64,000 bases of DNA from Neoaquamicrobium sediminum (lineage in GTDB: Bacteria; Pseudomonadota; Alphaproteobacteria; Rhizobiales; Rhizobiaceae), in NCBI RefSeq assembly GCF_013240295.1, contig NZ_JABETK010000001.1:496001-560000 (forward strand). Reading direction: 5' to 3'. The position numbers and the translations under genes were made by a program. Below are positions 34,636-46,352 of the stretch, one piece after another (position 1 is the first letter of the stretch; every line of letters begins with the position of its first letter). The notes under the pieces were generated by a model. The model was given only the letters and a program-made list of their open reading frames with translations. It was not told where the DNA came from and did no database searches.

Positions 34636-35787
34636 CTACTCCGCGCCGGCGATCTTCTCGGGATCGAAGTCGGGCTGGCTGGCCTCTTCGGTCGGCTGGC
34701 TCGGAAAGCCTTCCGGCCCTGACACGTCCTTGACGTCGCGCGCAATCTCCAGCGGGCTCGACGCGTAGGCAGCCGTCAGCGACGCAACCGATGTCAGCGC
34801 GTGCGTGTGAATTCGCTCATAGCCGTGAGAGGCATCGATGCCGAACGCAATCAGCGCGGTGCGCACGTCATGGCCCGCCTCGATGGCCGAGGCTGAATCC
34901 GACCGATAATAGCGGAACACGTCCTTCTGGAACGGGATGTCCTCCTCGCGGCATAGATCGACCAGCTTCTTCGTCAGGTGATAGTCGAAGGGACCGGCCT
35001 GATCGGCCATGGCGATCGTGACGCCGAACTCGGATGAATTCTGGCCGGGGGCTGTCGTGCCGTTATCGATCGTCACCATCGATGCTATCTCCGAGGTAAC
35101 GATAGCGGCAGCGCCCACACCCACCTCTTCAGCGATGGTGAAGAGGAAATGCACGTCAACGGGCGTCGTGACGTTTTCCCGTTCCAGCGACTCCAGTGCC
35201 GCCAGCGCGATGGCGACGCCGGCCTTGTCATCCAGATGGCGCGAATTGATGAAGCCGTTGTCGAGGAACTCCGCACCGGTGTCGAAGGCGACGAAATCGC
35301 CAACATCGATGCCCATCGCGCGCGTCTCGGCGCGCGACTGCGTCACCGCATCGATGCGCAGCTCTACATTGGGCCAGCCGATTGGCAGCGTATCGACATC
35401 GTCGTTGAATGTGTGACCGGACGCCTTCAGCGGCAAAACGGTTCCACGGAAACTGCCCTGCTCGCTGTAGAGCGTCACGCGACCGCCTTCTGCGAAACGC
35501 GCCGACCAGTGACCGATCGGCACCAGTTCCAGCCGGCCGTTGTCCTTCACAAGCTTGACCTGCGCGCCAAGCGTGTCGAGGTGGGCGACGATGGCGCGGG
35601 CGCCCTTGCGCCGGCTTCCCTGACGCACCGCGCGGATAGCGCCGCGCCGGGTCAGTTCCGGTTTAAGACCAAGGCGCTCAAGTTCCTGCGAGCAGTAGTG
35701 GACGACCTGATCCGTGTAGCCGGTGGGGCTGTCGATCTCCAGAAGCGCCTTGAGTTGCGCTAGCAGATAAGCTTCGTCGATTGCCAT
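34636..35787 (-). CDS. NAGGN-system M42-family peptidase
   Basis: 383 residues. The ATG at 35787 overlaps the stop of ngg. Di-metal ligands appear in AIVAHLDTLG, SRHLDDKAG and FTIAEEVGVGA, with a terminal His in the helix containing GYERIHTHAL. Its position after asnO and ngg identifies it as the osmoprotectant NAGGN-operon M42 family peptidase. It probably degrades or trims N-acetylglutaminylglutamine-type peptides when osmotic stress ends. The last ~20 residues are acidic and variable. Confidence 0.9.
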   Translation of the reverse strand: MAIDEAYLLAQLKALLEIDSPTGYTDQVVHYCSQELERLGLKPELTRRGAIRAVRQGSRRKGARAIVAHLDTLGAQVKLVKDNGRLELVPIGHWSARFAEGGRVTLYSEQGSFRGTVLPLKASGHTFNDDVDTLPIGWPNVELRIDAVTQSRAETRAMGIDVGDFVAFDTGAEFLDNGFINSRHLDDKAGVAIALAALESLERENVTTPVDVHFLFTIAEEVGVGAAAIVTSEIASMVTIDNGTTAPGQNSSEFGVTIAMADQAGPFDYHLTKKLVDLCREEDIPFQKDVFRYYRSDSASAIEAGHDVRTALIAFGIDASHGYERIHTHALTSVASLTAAYASSPLEIARDVKDVSGPEGFPSQPTEEASQPDFDPEKIAGAE

Positions 35788-37597
35788 TAGAGCTTGCCGA
35801 GTGCCTGTGCAGCAGCCCTGTGTCCCGAGAGAGGGAACAGCAGATCGAGGAAGCGCTCCGCCGTCGGCTGCGGTTCGTGGTTGGCAAGTCCAGGCCGCTC
35901 GTTCGCCTCGATGAAGACGTAGTCCGGATCGCTGGGCGAACGCACCATGAAATCGATACCCACGACAGGGATGTCGATTGCGCGCGCGGCCACCACCGCC
36001 GCCTCGACCAGGCGCGGATGAACGATGCCGGTGACGTCGTGGATGGAGCCGCCCGTATGCAGATTCGCCGTTTTCCTCACGACTATATCCTCGCCTTTCT
36101 TTGGCACGGAGTCCAGTGTGAGGCCCGCAGCGGCAAGGCAGCGTTCCGTCTCCGCGTCGACCGGGATGCGGCTTTCGCCGCCGGTGGCGGCGGCGCGGCG
36201 GCGCGACTGGCTTTCGATCAGGCTGCGTATCTTTTGCCTTCCATCGCCCACAATGCGTGGCGGACGGCGCACCGCTGCCGCGACCAATTTGAAGTCGATG
36301 ACGACAAGCCTCAGATCCTCGCCCGCAAAGCAGGCCTCGACGAGAACGCGGTCGCAAATCTCGCGGGCGGCTGCGATGGCACGCTCGATATCTTCCAGCG
36401 TTTCGAGCCCGACTGCGACGCCCCTGCCCTGCTCCCCACGCGCCGGTTTCACCACAACGCTGCCGTGCTTCTTGAGAAAGGCCTTCAGCGCCTTGGCGTC
36501 ATCCTCTGCGACCATCTGCTCCGGAACCACGAGGCCTGCATTCTCGACCACGCGGCCGGTGACGGCCTTGTCGTCGCAGATGGACATAGCAACGCCCGAG
36601 GTCAGCTCGGAAAGGCTCTCGCGGCAATGGACCGACCGTCCGCCTTGAGAGAGGCGAAAAAAACCGCCCTCGGCATCGGTGATCTCCACATGAACGCCCC
36701 GACGCCGAGCCTCGTCAACGATCAGTCGGGCGTAAGGATTGAGCGCGTCATATTCGGCGAGCGGGCTCGAATAGAGTTTCTCGTTTATGGGGTTCTTGCG
36801 TTTGACCGCGAAGACGGGCACGCGCCGGAAGCCGAGCTTCTCGTAAAGCGCGATCGCCTGGTCGTTGTCGTGCAGCACGGACAGGTCCATATAGGCCGCG
36901 CCGCGCGCCGAGAAATGCTCGGCCAGCCGGCGAACGAGCATCTCTCCGATGCCCGGGTGACGCGCCTGCGGGTCGACGGCCAGACACCAGAGCGACGAAC
37001 CGTTTTCCGGATCGGAAAATGCACGGCCATGATCGATGCCGGTCACCGTGCCGATGATCTCTCCGGATGCTTCGTCCTCGGCGACGAAATAGGTGATGGC
37101 GCGATTATCGCGGTTCGACCAGAAGAAATCGGGCCGCACCGGCACCATGCCGCGCGCGGCATAAATGCGGTTCACGGCGCGGGCGTCGGATTCGGAGGAA
37201 AGTCGCCGCACGAAGAAGCCGCGCGGTTGGCGCCTGCTCGACCGGTAGGTCGCAAGTTCGAGGCGGAACGTGTGCGACGGGTCGAGAAAGACTTCCTGCG
37301 GTGCCGCCGCGAGCAGCACATGCGGGTCCCGGACATAAAGGCAATGTCGCGCCGCTCCGGTCCTTCCTTGCGCATCGCCTCGATCAGGTCTTCGGGCTCC
37401 CCGAATGTCTGGGCGAACAGAAGCCTGCCCCAACCGCAATCGACCGAGGCGTTTTCCTCCCGCGCCTCGGTCTCAGCATCCGAAAGCCCCATCGGGGGTT
37501 TCATCGATTCGGCTCGCAGCCGCTTGAGCCGGTGCGCAAGCGCCTTGTCCGACCGACTGCGCGGCTGTCGATCGTCGCCCCCGGGGTTCTTGGCCAT
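35787..37597 (-). CDS. ngg: N-acetylglutaminylglutamine synthetase, GNAT plus ATP-grasp (one frame break)
   Basis: About 604 residues after repair. The N-terminal end (MAKNPGGDD...ERRDIAF) is joined to YVRDPHVLLAAAP across a missing T at 37337-37339. The GNAT acetyltransferase domain (VDPQARHPGIGEMLVRRL) lies in the first third, and a cyanophycin-synthetase-like ATP-grasp domain (VVKPARGEQGRGV, VVGIDFMV, FIEANERPGL) follows. It acetylates glutamine and joins two glutamines, the first step of the osmolyte NAGGN known from Sinorhizobium. The start is 5 nt after the asnO stop. Confidence 0.9.
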
Positions 37598-37601
37598 TCC
37601 A

Positions 37602-39378
37602 CTATACCCCATGGGTCTGCATCCAGAGTTCGAGAAGGCCGACCTGCCAGAGCTCGGACCCCTGAAGCGGCGTGATGTGGTCCGACGGGTTGGCAAACAG
37701 CGTTTCCAGATAGTCCTCACGGAAAATCCCCCGCTCTTTCGCTACCCGCGACGTGAGGGCATCCCGCACCATGTCGAGATAGGGGCCATCGACATATTTG
37801 AGCTGCGGAACCGGGAAATAGCCCTTCTTGCGGTCGATCACCTCGTGCGGAACAACCAGGCGCGCGGCATCCTTGAGCACGCCCTTGCCGTTCTCGCGCA
37901 GCTTTTCCTCGGGCGGAATCTTGGCAGCCAGTTCAACCAGTTCATGGTCGAGGAACGGAACTCGGGCTTCCAGTCCCCAAGCCATCGTCATGTTGTCGAC
38001 GCGCTTGACCGGATCGTCGACCAGCATGACCTGACTGTCGAGCCGAAGCGCGGCATCCACGGGCGTATCCGCACCGCCTCGCAGCAGATGTTCGGACACG
38101 AGTTGCCGGCTGGCATCCTCGTCGACGAGCCAATCCGGATTCACGTGGCGCGACATCGTCTCGTGCGAGCGGTCGAAGAACACGCGTGCATAGTCCCCGA
38201 CGACATCGTTGGATGCGGCCAGCGGCGGATACCAGTGATAACCGCCGAAGACTTCGTCGGCGCCCTGCCCCGACTGAACCACCTTGATGTGCTTCGACAC
38301 CTCTTGCGACAGCAGGTAGAAGCCGACATTGTCATAGGAGACCATCGGCTCCGACATGGCGGCAAACACGCCCGGAAGCGCCTCCATCAGGCGCTCGGAC
38401 GGCACGAAAATCTTGTGATGGTCGGTTTCGAAGTGCTTGGCGATCAGATCGGAATAGACGAACTCGTCGCCCTTCTCGCCATTGGCTTCCTCGAAGCCCA
38501 CGAAAAAAGGTCATCAAGCCATGCTGACCCTGCTCGGCCAGCAGGCCGACAATCATGCTCGAATCGACGCCGCCCGAAAGCAGCACGCCGACCGGAACGT
38601 CAGCGACCATGCGGCGCTTCACCGCCGTACGCAGCGAATCCAGAACAAGGTCACGCCAGTCCTGTGACGACAGGCCCGACATCGACGGATCGCGCTCGTG
38701 GGGCGGCGACCAGTAGACGGTGTCGGTTTTGCGTCGGTCGGGCTCGATCACGCGGATCGTGGCCGGCGGCAGCTTGCGCACGCCGTTGATGATCGTGCGC
38801 GGCGGCGGCACGACGGCGTGGAAGGAGAGGTAGTGGTGCAGCGCGTGACGGTCGATCGAGGTGTCGACTTCGCCGCCTTTCAAAAGCGCCGGCAGCGAAG
38901 AGGCAAAACGCACCGAATGCGGCGTTTCGGCCAGGTAGAGCGGCTTGATCCCGAAGCGGTCCCGGGCCATCACCACACGACCGCTGTCGCGTTCGTGGAT
39001 CACGAAGGCAAACATGCCGTGGAAACGGTTCACGCACTCCTTGCCCCATGCATGCCACGCCTTGAGGATGACCTCGGTGTCGCCGTGGGAGAAAAAGCGG
39101 TAGCCCTTCTGCTCCAGTTCCTGGCGAAGCTCCGGATAATTATAGATGCATCCGTTGAAGGCGATGGTCAGGCCAAGCTCGGCATCGACCATCGGCTGGC
39201 GGGCCTTTTCGGTCAGGTCGATGATCTTCAGCCGGCGGTGTGCAAGGGCTGCATTGCCATGCATCACGAGGCCGCTTCCATCCGGTCCACGTGGTGCCAG
39301 CGCCTCCATCATCCTGGTCTGGGCGAGTGTCGATGGCTGGGCGCCGTCGAAGCGTACTTCTCCGCAAATTCCACACAC
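37602..39378 (-). CDS. asnO: N-acetylglutaminylglutamine amidotransferase, asparagine-synthetase family (one frame break)
   Basis: About 591 residues after repair. The GTG at 39378 is chosen because it puts the catalytic Cys at residue 2 (VCGICGE), as required for class II glutaminases. RGPDGSG and FNGCIYNY complete that domain. The synthetase domain carries the PP-loop LLSGGVDSS. The frame slips by one extra A in a run of six at 38503-38508 (GLMTF to VGFEEANG). It amidates the dipeptide to N-acetylglutaminylglutamine amide. It is the first gene of the NAGGN operon, divergent from hemA. Confidence 0.9.
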
Positions 39379-39529
39379 GGTTGGGGCAAAACCTCCGTTT
39401 GTCGTTTCCACACAGCGGTTTCACCGGGCAAGCCGAAACCGGCCCTCATCCGTGACCCGCTTGTTCGCCAACGTGACGTTGCGGATATGGTTCCAATAAA
39501 ATTTCAAATGGTTGCGCGAGATCAACGCG

Positions 39530-39581
39530 CCGGATCCGAATCGGCTCAAAAGCCGCCGGATCCGGAATCGGCTCAAAAGCC
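39530..39581. repeat. tandem 25/26-bp duplication in the asnO-hemA intergenic region
   Basis: Two copies (39530-39554 and 39556-39581) of a unit beginning CCGGATCCG and ending GGCTCAAAAGCC, differing by one inserted G. Each contains a small hairpin (GGCT-CAAA-AGCC) and a CGGATCCG palindrome. It lies about 100 bp before hemA. The surrounding 305-bp region has no other recognisable feature. Confidence 0.7.
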
Positions 39582-39683
39582 CATGAAACGTCGCTTTCGC
39601 GGCGTGGCAATTTGCCCGACCGGGCGACATGGACGCATCTGGCCGCAACGACTATTTTCCGGCCGCAATCTCAGGAAGGCGAC

Positions 39684-40964
39684 ATGAACTACCAGCGGTT
39701 TTTCGAAGAAGCGATCGACCAGCTCCATGCGGAGCGGCGCTATCGGGTGTTTGCTGATCTGGAGCGGATCGTCGGTTCGTTTCCCAAGGCGATCTGGCGC
39801 GCCAATGGCGATGCGCGCGAAATCACCGTGTGGTGTTCCAACGATTATCTCGGCATGGGACAGCATCCGCAGGTTATCGCCGCCTCCCAGGATGCGGCCG
39901 GGTCGATGGGTTCGGGCGCCGGCGGCACTCGCAACATTTCCGGCACCAACCACCCGCTGGTCGAGTTGGAACTGGAACTGGCCGACCTGCACGACAAAGA
40001 CGCCGCGCTGGTCTTTACGTCGGGCTTCATTTCCAACGAGGCGTCGATCTCCACTATCGGCAGGCTGCTGCCGAACTGCCTTATCCTCTCTGACGAGCTC
40101 AACCACGCCTCGATGATCGAAGGCGTGCGCCGCTCCGGCGCGGAGAAGAAGATTTTCCGCCACAACGATCTTGCGCATCTCGAAAGCCTGCTCCAGCAGG
40201 CCGGGCGCGAGCGCGCCAAGCTTATTGTCTTCGAGAGCGTCTATTCGATGGACGGCGATATCGCCCCGATCGAGGCGATTGCCGATCTCGCCGACAAATA
40301 CAACGCCATGACCTATATCGACGAAGTGCATGCCGTCGGCATGTACGGCGCGCGCGGCGGCGGCATTACCGAGCGTGACGGGCTGGCGCACCGCATCGAC
40401 GTGATCGAGGGTACGCTTGCCAAGGCATTCGGCGCGCTCGGCGGCTACATCACCGGCACCCGCGAGGTGATCGACGCCGTCCGCTCCTATGCGCCAGGAT
40501 TTATCTTCACCACCGCGCTGCCGCCTTCGATCGCAGCGGCGGCGACCGCCTCGATCCGCCACCTGAAGACGTCGCAGGCGGAGCGCGACGCGCAGCAGCG
40601 ACAGGCCCGGCACACCAAGGACGTGCTGTCGTCCGCGAACCTGCCGGTAATGCCGTCGGAGACGCATATCGTGCCCGTATTGGTCGGCGATCCGGAGCTG
40701 TGCAAGATGGCGAGCGACCGCCTCCTCGCCAAGCATGGCATCTACATCCAGCCGATCAACTATCCTACCGTGCCGCGCGGCACGGAGCGCCTGCGCATCA
40801 CACCGACGCCGTGCCACGACGATGCGCTGATCGGTACGCTGAAGGATGCGCTGGTCGAAACCTGGACCGCGCTCGGCATACCGTTCCGCGATGAGACGCA
40901 GCCGCAGGAACCTGTGCGTTCCGACCGCATCGTGCCGCTGGTGGTTGCCAAGTCCGGCGGCTGA
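39684..40964 (+). CDS. hemA: 5-aminolevulinate synthase
   Basis: 426 residues from the ATG at 39684 with a CAGGAAGGCG site. It condenses glycine and succinyl-CoA with PLP, the C4 route to heme found in alphaproteobacteria. [34 protein letters not shown] and the Schiff-base lysine K247 ([12 protein letters not shown]) are all present. It is transcribed singly and converges on an aminotransferase gene, with 9 bp between the two stop codons. Confidence 0.97.
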   Translation: MNYQRFFEEAIDQLHAERRYRVFADLERIVGSFPKAIWRANGDAREITVWCSNDYLGMGQHPQVIAASQDAAGSMGSGAGGTRNISGTNHPLVELELELADLHDKDAALVFTSGFISNEASISTIGRLLPNCLILSDELNHASMIEGVRRSGAEKKIFRHNDLAHLESLLQQAGRERAKLIVFESVYSMDGDIAPIEAIADLADKYNAMTYIDEVHAVGMYGARGGGITERDGLAHRIDVIEGTLAKAFGALGGYITGTREVIDAVRSYAPGFIFTTALPPSIAAAATASIRHLKTSQAERDAQQRQARHTKDVLSSANLPVMPSETHIVPVLVGDPELCKMASDRLLAKHGIYIQPINYPTVPRGTERLRITPTPCHDDALIGTLKDALVETWTALGIPFRDETQPQEPVRSDRIVPLVVAKSGG

Positions 40965-40973
40965 ACCGGCCGT

Positions 40974-42139
40974 TCAGCGCGCTTCGATCCAGCGGGCGAC
41001 CTTTCCACCGCTTCCTCGACCTCGTCGAGCCGGCGGTGGAAACAAAAGCGGAAGTAGCTTTCGCCGCCCACGCCGAACGCCGTTCCGGGCGCCAGCCCGA
41101 CGTTGGCCCGGTCGATGATGTCGAACGCCGCGGCCGTGGTATCTTCCACGCCGTCAATTTTGAAGAAGGCGTAGAACGCGCCGGCGGGCGGCGACAACGA
41201 CACGCGACCCGTTGCCTGCAACCTGTCGCAAACGATGCCGCGCGCGGCCCGCGCCCGCTCGACCTGCTCCGCGATGAAGGCATCTCCCTGATCGAGTGCG
41301 GCGACGGCGCCTTTCTGCAGGAAGGCCGGCACGCCCGAGATCGAATACTGCATCAGGTTCTCGAAGACCTGCTGCAGTTCGGGATGTATCTTCAACCAGC
41401 CGACGCGCCAGCCCGTCATCGCCCAGTTCTTCGAGAAGCTGTTGACGAAAATGATGCGGTCGTCCGGGTCCATCACGTCGATAAAGGACGGTGCGCGCGT
41501 ACCGCCATAATAGAACAGCGAATAAATCTCGTCGGCGACGATCCAGAGACGGCGTTCACGCGCCAGATCGAGGATCGCAGCCAGCGTTTCCCTGTCGGCC
41601 GTCCAACCGGTTGGATTGGACGGTGTGTTGACGAAGATGGCCCTGGTGGCCGGCGTGATCGCGGCTGCGATCTTTTCAACGTCGCAGGTCCATCCATTTC
41701 CTGAAGCATCGAGGACGACAGGCACCGGCTTGGCGCCTGCAATTCCGGCAGCAGCCGCGAAGTTCGGCCATGCCGGGGAAAGGTAGATTACCTCGTCGCC
41801 ATGCCCGGCGACTGCGTCAAGCGCGAGCTGAATCGCGTGCATGCCGCCATTCGTCGCGATGAACTCCTCGGGTGCGAACGCGCGGCCGAAGTGGCGACCG
41901 TAATAGCGCGCCAGTGCCGCGCGCAGTTCGGGGATACCGCGTTGCCAGGTATAGAACGTCTCGCCGGCGGCAAGTGAGGAGGCAGCGGCATCCGAGATAA
42001 ATGCAGGTGTGGGCAGGTCGCCTTCGCCAGCCCACAGCGGGATCAGCCCCTCCCTGCCCCGACCATGGCTCATGACTGCGACGATGCCGCTTTCGGGTGC
42101 GCGTTGCGCCTCGGCTCGAAGATGGGAAAGCTGGTTCAC
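40974..42139 (-). CDS. pyridoxal-phosphate aminotransferase, class I/II (one frame break)
   Basis: About 388 residues. GEGDLPTPAFI, NTPSNPTGW, the DEIYSLFYY loop and FVNSFSKNWAMTGWRVG (PLP lysine in SFSKNW) give a complete fold-type I aminotransferase of the AspC/AAT branch. The end is restored by one added base at 41000-41001: EEAVERVARWIEAR, stop at 40974. The GTG at 42139 with GAGG 7 nt upstream is preferred to a TTG at 42154. A terminator ends only ~19 nt before the start, so its promoter must overlap that hairpin or transcription reads through from mscL. The substrate is unknown. Confidence 0.87.
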
Positions 42140-42157
42140 GCTATGCCTCGCCAAAGG

Positions 42158-42187
42158 AAGACCCCGGCCATGGAAGGCCGGGGTCTT
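42158..42187 (-). terminator. intrinsic terminator after mscL
   Basis: AAGACCCCGGCC and GGCCGGGGTCTT form a 12-bp perfect stem with a 6-nt loop, followed on the minus strand by TCTTCCTTT. It is 24 nt past the mscL stop. Confidence 0.85.
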
Positions 42188-42211
42188 GATACCTGTGATC
42201 TTACCTGCGGG

Positions 42212-42634
42212 CTATTTCTTGGCAAGCAGATCGCGAATCTCAGTCAGAAGCTGGACGTCCACCGGCGGCGGCGCGGCCGGTGCCGCCTCCTTCTCCTTCT
42301 CCAGACGGCGACGCATGTTGTTCACCATCTTGACCATCAGGAAAATGATCCAGGCGAGGATGAGGAAGTTGATCACCACTGTGAGGAAGTTGCCGTAGGC
42401 AAAGACCGCACCCTGCTCCCTCGCGGCATCGAGAGTCGATGCGGTGACCTCCGAGGACAGAGGCAGGAAGTAGTTGGAGAAGTCGAACCCGCCAAAGATC
42501 GCGCCCACGACCGGCATGATGATATCGTCCACCAGCGATGACACTATGAGGCCGAACGCGCCGCCGATGATGACGCCGACGGCAAGGTCCATCACATTGC
42601 CCTTGGCAATAAACTCCTGAAATTCCTTGATCAT
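42212..42634 (-). CDS. mscL: large-conductance mechanosensitive channel
   Basis: 140 residues from the ATG at 42634 with a GGAGGGACGG site. It starts [20 protein letters not shown], continues with GVIIGGAFG and has two transmembrane helices and a charged C-terminal helix. It is the full-length emergency osmotic release valve of the inner membrane. It stands near the NAGGN operon and a BCCT transporter, which are other osmotic functions. Confidence 0.96.
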   Translation of the reverse strand: MIKEFQEFIAKGNVMDLAVGVIIGGAFGLIVSSLVDDIIMPVVGAIFGGFDFSNYFLPLSSEVTASTLDAAREQGAVFAYGNFLTVVINFLILAWIIFLMVKMVNNMRRRLEKEKEAAPAAPPPVDVQLLTEIRDLLAKK

Positions 42635-42854
42635 CCGTCCCTCCTGGAGAATGGAATCGTTGTCGAATCGAGAGCCGCTGAAGGCCGGCCACGTTGACCA
42701 TAGCAAAAAGTGCGCTCGCGATAAGCGCGAATGCGCGATTGCCGCAACCGTCCGCGATGCACACCCCGCCGTAAGATCAATGGACAGCCTTGCCGAGCTG
42801 TGATTGCCTCATCGAGAATACACGCCACCGGCTGGATGGGAGGTTGGACGGCAG

Positions 42855-45800
42855 GTGCAGGGTTGGGTCATCGTCATCGTGGCAATCGCCTACGTGACGC
42901 TGCTGTTCGCGATCGCGAGCATCGGCGATCGGCGCGCCGCGACCCATGGTCCAGGCCGCGCCAGACCTTATATCTACGCGTTCAGCCTGGCGATTTACTG
43001 CACGTCGTGGACATTCTTCGGCTCGGTGGGCTTGGCGAGCGAGCGCGGCTTTGAGTTCCTGACGATCTATATCGGCCCGGTGCTCGTCTTCCTGTTCGGC
43101 TATCCGTTCCTGACGCGGATCATCCGGCTCGCGAAGTCCGAGAAGATCACGTCGATCGCCGATTTCCTCGGCGCACGCTACGGCAAGAGCTTCACCGTTG
43201 CCGGCATCGCAACCATCATCGCGATGTTCGGTACCGTCCCGTACATAGCCCTGCAATTGAAGGCGATCTCGGGCTCTGTCAGCCTCATGGTAGAGCACTA
43301 CAACGGCGCGCCGCCGGCGGTCGATCTTTTCATCGGGGACATATCGCTGGCGGTGGCGCTGCTGCTCGCCATGTTCGCCATCCTCTTCGGCACGCGGCAT
43401 GCTGATGCCACTGAGCACCAGGACGGTCTGATCCTGGCCGTGGCGGTGGAATCGCTGGTCAAACTCGCGGCGTTTCTTGCCGTGGGCATCGCCGTCCATT
43501 CATCCTACTTGGCAGTCCCGCCGAGCTGATCGCGACGGTCGCCGCAAATGCCCAGGTGCAGAGCGCGATCGGCTACAGCACCTCGCTGCCTACCTGGATT
43601 GTCATGACTGTCCTGTCTGGCTTGGCGATCATCATGCTGCCGCGTCAGTTCTACGTAACCGTCGTGGAGAACCGCTCCGAGGAGGAACTCCGGAAGGCGA
43701 GCTGGATGTTTCCGCTCTACCTCGTGGCGATCAATCTGTTCGTCATCCCGATTGCATTTGCCGGGCTGGCGGTCATGCCGTCCGATGCCAATTCCGACCT
43801 CTACGTCGTCTCGCTGCCGCTTCACTACGGCCAGAACGCGCTCGCGCTCTTTGCATTTATCGGTGGGCTGTCGGCGGCGACAGCGATGGTCATCGTCGCC
43901 AGCGTCGCGCTGTCGATCATGATCTCTAACGACCTCGTGATCCCGCTCGTCATGCGACGCCTGCTCAAGTCGCGACAGCCGGACCGCGAAGACTGGTCTC
44001 AGGTCATCCTGAACGTCCGCCGTGCCGCCATATTCGTCATCCTGTTCGCTGCGTTCCTCTATTACCGAGAGACGACGACCAATACCCGGCTTGCCTCGAT
44101 CGGCCTGATCTCTTTCGCGGCGATCGCCCAGTTCGCGCCGGCCTTTATCGGTGGCCTCATCTGGCGCGGCGCCAACGGGCGCGGCGCGGTGATGGGCATG
44201 TCGACCGGCATTGCCGTGTGGGCTTACACGCTGCTGTTTCCCTCGCTCGCACCGCCGGATACCGAGATCCTTCGCACCGGTCTATTCGGCATGGAAGCCC
44301 TACGGCCGCAGGCACTCTTCGGAACGGTCGGCGAGCCGCTCAATCACGGGGTGATCTGGAGCCTGTCGGTCAACACGCTGTTCTTCGTGCTCGGCTCGCT
44401 CTCTCGCGCGGCCAGACCGCTGGAGCGCATCCAGGGCGCATTGTTCGTGCCGCGCGATGCGGGGCCGATGCCGAACCTGCGCCGCTTCCGCACCGCCGTC
44501 ACCGTCAACGACCTCAAGGACACGATCTCCCGCTACCTCGGTGTCGAGCGGACCGAGCGTTCGTTCCAGAACTTCGAGGCGAAGGAAGGCCGCGCGATCA
44601 ACGGCAACGAGCTTGCCAGCATGGCGGTGATCCGTTTCTCCGAGCAGCTTCTCACCAGCGCGGTCGGCTCGTCATCGGCGCGGCTTATCCTGTCGCTGCT
44701 GTTCCAGCGCAATGACAGCAATTCGCGCGGCACGCTGCGGCTGCTCGACGACGCGACAGAAGCGCTGCAGCAGAACCGCGACCTGCTCCAGACCGCGCTT
44801 GACCAGATGGAGGAAGGCGTCACCGTCTTCGACCGCGATTTCGGCCTGACTTGCTGGAACCGGCAGTTCCGCGCCCTGTTCGACCTGCCCGACGAAATGG
44901 GTCGAGTCGGAGTCTCGCTGCATCAGGTGCTGCGCTATCTGGCCGATCGCGGCGACATCCCCGGGGTCCGAATACCAGACGCTGAACCGGATGACGTGGT
45001 TCGGCGAGGTATGGTCGATCGAACTCAAGCGTTCGGGCCGCATCATCGAGCTGCGTACCAACCCGATGCCGGACGGCGGCATCGTGGCGACCTATACCGA
45101 CATCACGGCCCGCGTGCAGGCCGACCTTGCGCTCAAGCGCGTCAATGAAACGCTGGAGCTGCGCGTCGCCAACCGGACGGCGGAACTGACGCGCGTGAAC
45201 GAGGAACTCGCGCTGGCTCAGATGCTGGCCGAGGAAGCCAATCTCGGCAAGACGCGCTTTCTGGCTGCCGCCGGCCACGACATCCTGCAGCCGCTCAACG
45301 CCGCGCGGCTTTACTGCGCGGCGCTGTTGGAGTCGGTGGGCGATGGCAAGGTGGGCGACGCCGTCGGCAACATCGAATCCTCGCTGGAATCGGTCGAGTC
45401 CATTCTCGGCGCGGTGCTCGACATTTCGCGCCTCGATACCGGCGCCATGAAACCGGTGGACAGCGTGTTCAAGCTCGACGGCCTGCTTCGCCAGGTCGAA
45501 ACCGACTTTCAGCCGCTGGCCGCGGCGAAGGGGCTTCAGCTCACCATCGTTCCGTCGACGCTTGCCGTTCACACCGATCGCAACCTTTTCCGCCGGCTCG
45601 TGCAGAACCTCGTCTCCAATGCGATCAAATACACACGCAAAGGGCATGTTTTGGTGGGCGTGCGCAGACGTGGCGAGCTGGTTGAGCTTCAGGTGTGGGA
45701 TACCGGCATCGGCATCGACGACGACAAGCTCAACACCGTGTTTCGCGAGTTCACGAGGCTCGAGGACGGCGCGCGGGAAGCGCAGGGGCTCGGCCTGGGT

Positions 45801-46345
45801 CTGTCGATCGTCGACCGCATCGCGCGCGTGCTGCGCCTCGAAATCCAGCTACAGTCGCGCAAGGGTGCGGGCACGCGTTTCTCCGTCATCCTGCCCAAGG
45901 TGGATGCCCCTCACATCGAGCTGGTCAGCGAAGTGCGAGCGTCGGTGCGCCACAACATCATGCTCGATGGGGTAAGCGTGCTGTGCATCGACAATGAAGC
46001 GGCAATCCTCAGTGGCATGCGGCTGCTGCTGGAGGGCTGGGGATGTCGGGTCGAAACAGCAACCGGCGCGTCGGAGATGGCCATTTCCGAGAGCGTGCCT
46101 GGACCGGACATCATTCTGGCCGACTATCATCTCGACGGCGGTGAAAACGGGCTCGACGTAATTTCCAAGCTGCGCGATGCGTATGGGATCGAGATGCCGG
46201 CCGTTCTCGTCACCGCCGATCGCTCTCATGAGGTGCGCGAGGCCGCTGCACGGATGAACGTCACCGTCATCAACAAGCCGGTGAAACCCGCGAGCCTCCG
46301 GACAGTGCTGACACGCTGCCGCAAGATGCTTTCGCGGCGGAGTGA
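42855..46345 (+). CDS. hybrid sensor kinase with SSS transporter-like domain, CrbS-like (three frame breaks)
   Basis: About 1163 residues after repair. The GTG at 42855 has a GGGAGG site. About 13 membrane segments of the Na+/solute symporter fold come first (to about residue 470). A PAS domain follows (about 645-740). The His box is GHDILQPLNAARL near 807, and the ATPase has SNAIKYT and GLGLGLSIV. A receiver with Asp in ILADYHLDG lies near 1088. Breaks are at about 43499 (T missing), 44962-44966 (extra G or C) and 46325-46340; the third restores a stop at 46343-46345. This architecture with a convergent LuxR regulator matches CrbS/CrbR, the acetate-switch system. Confidence 0.87.
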
Positions 46346-46352
46346 GCAGGCT

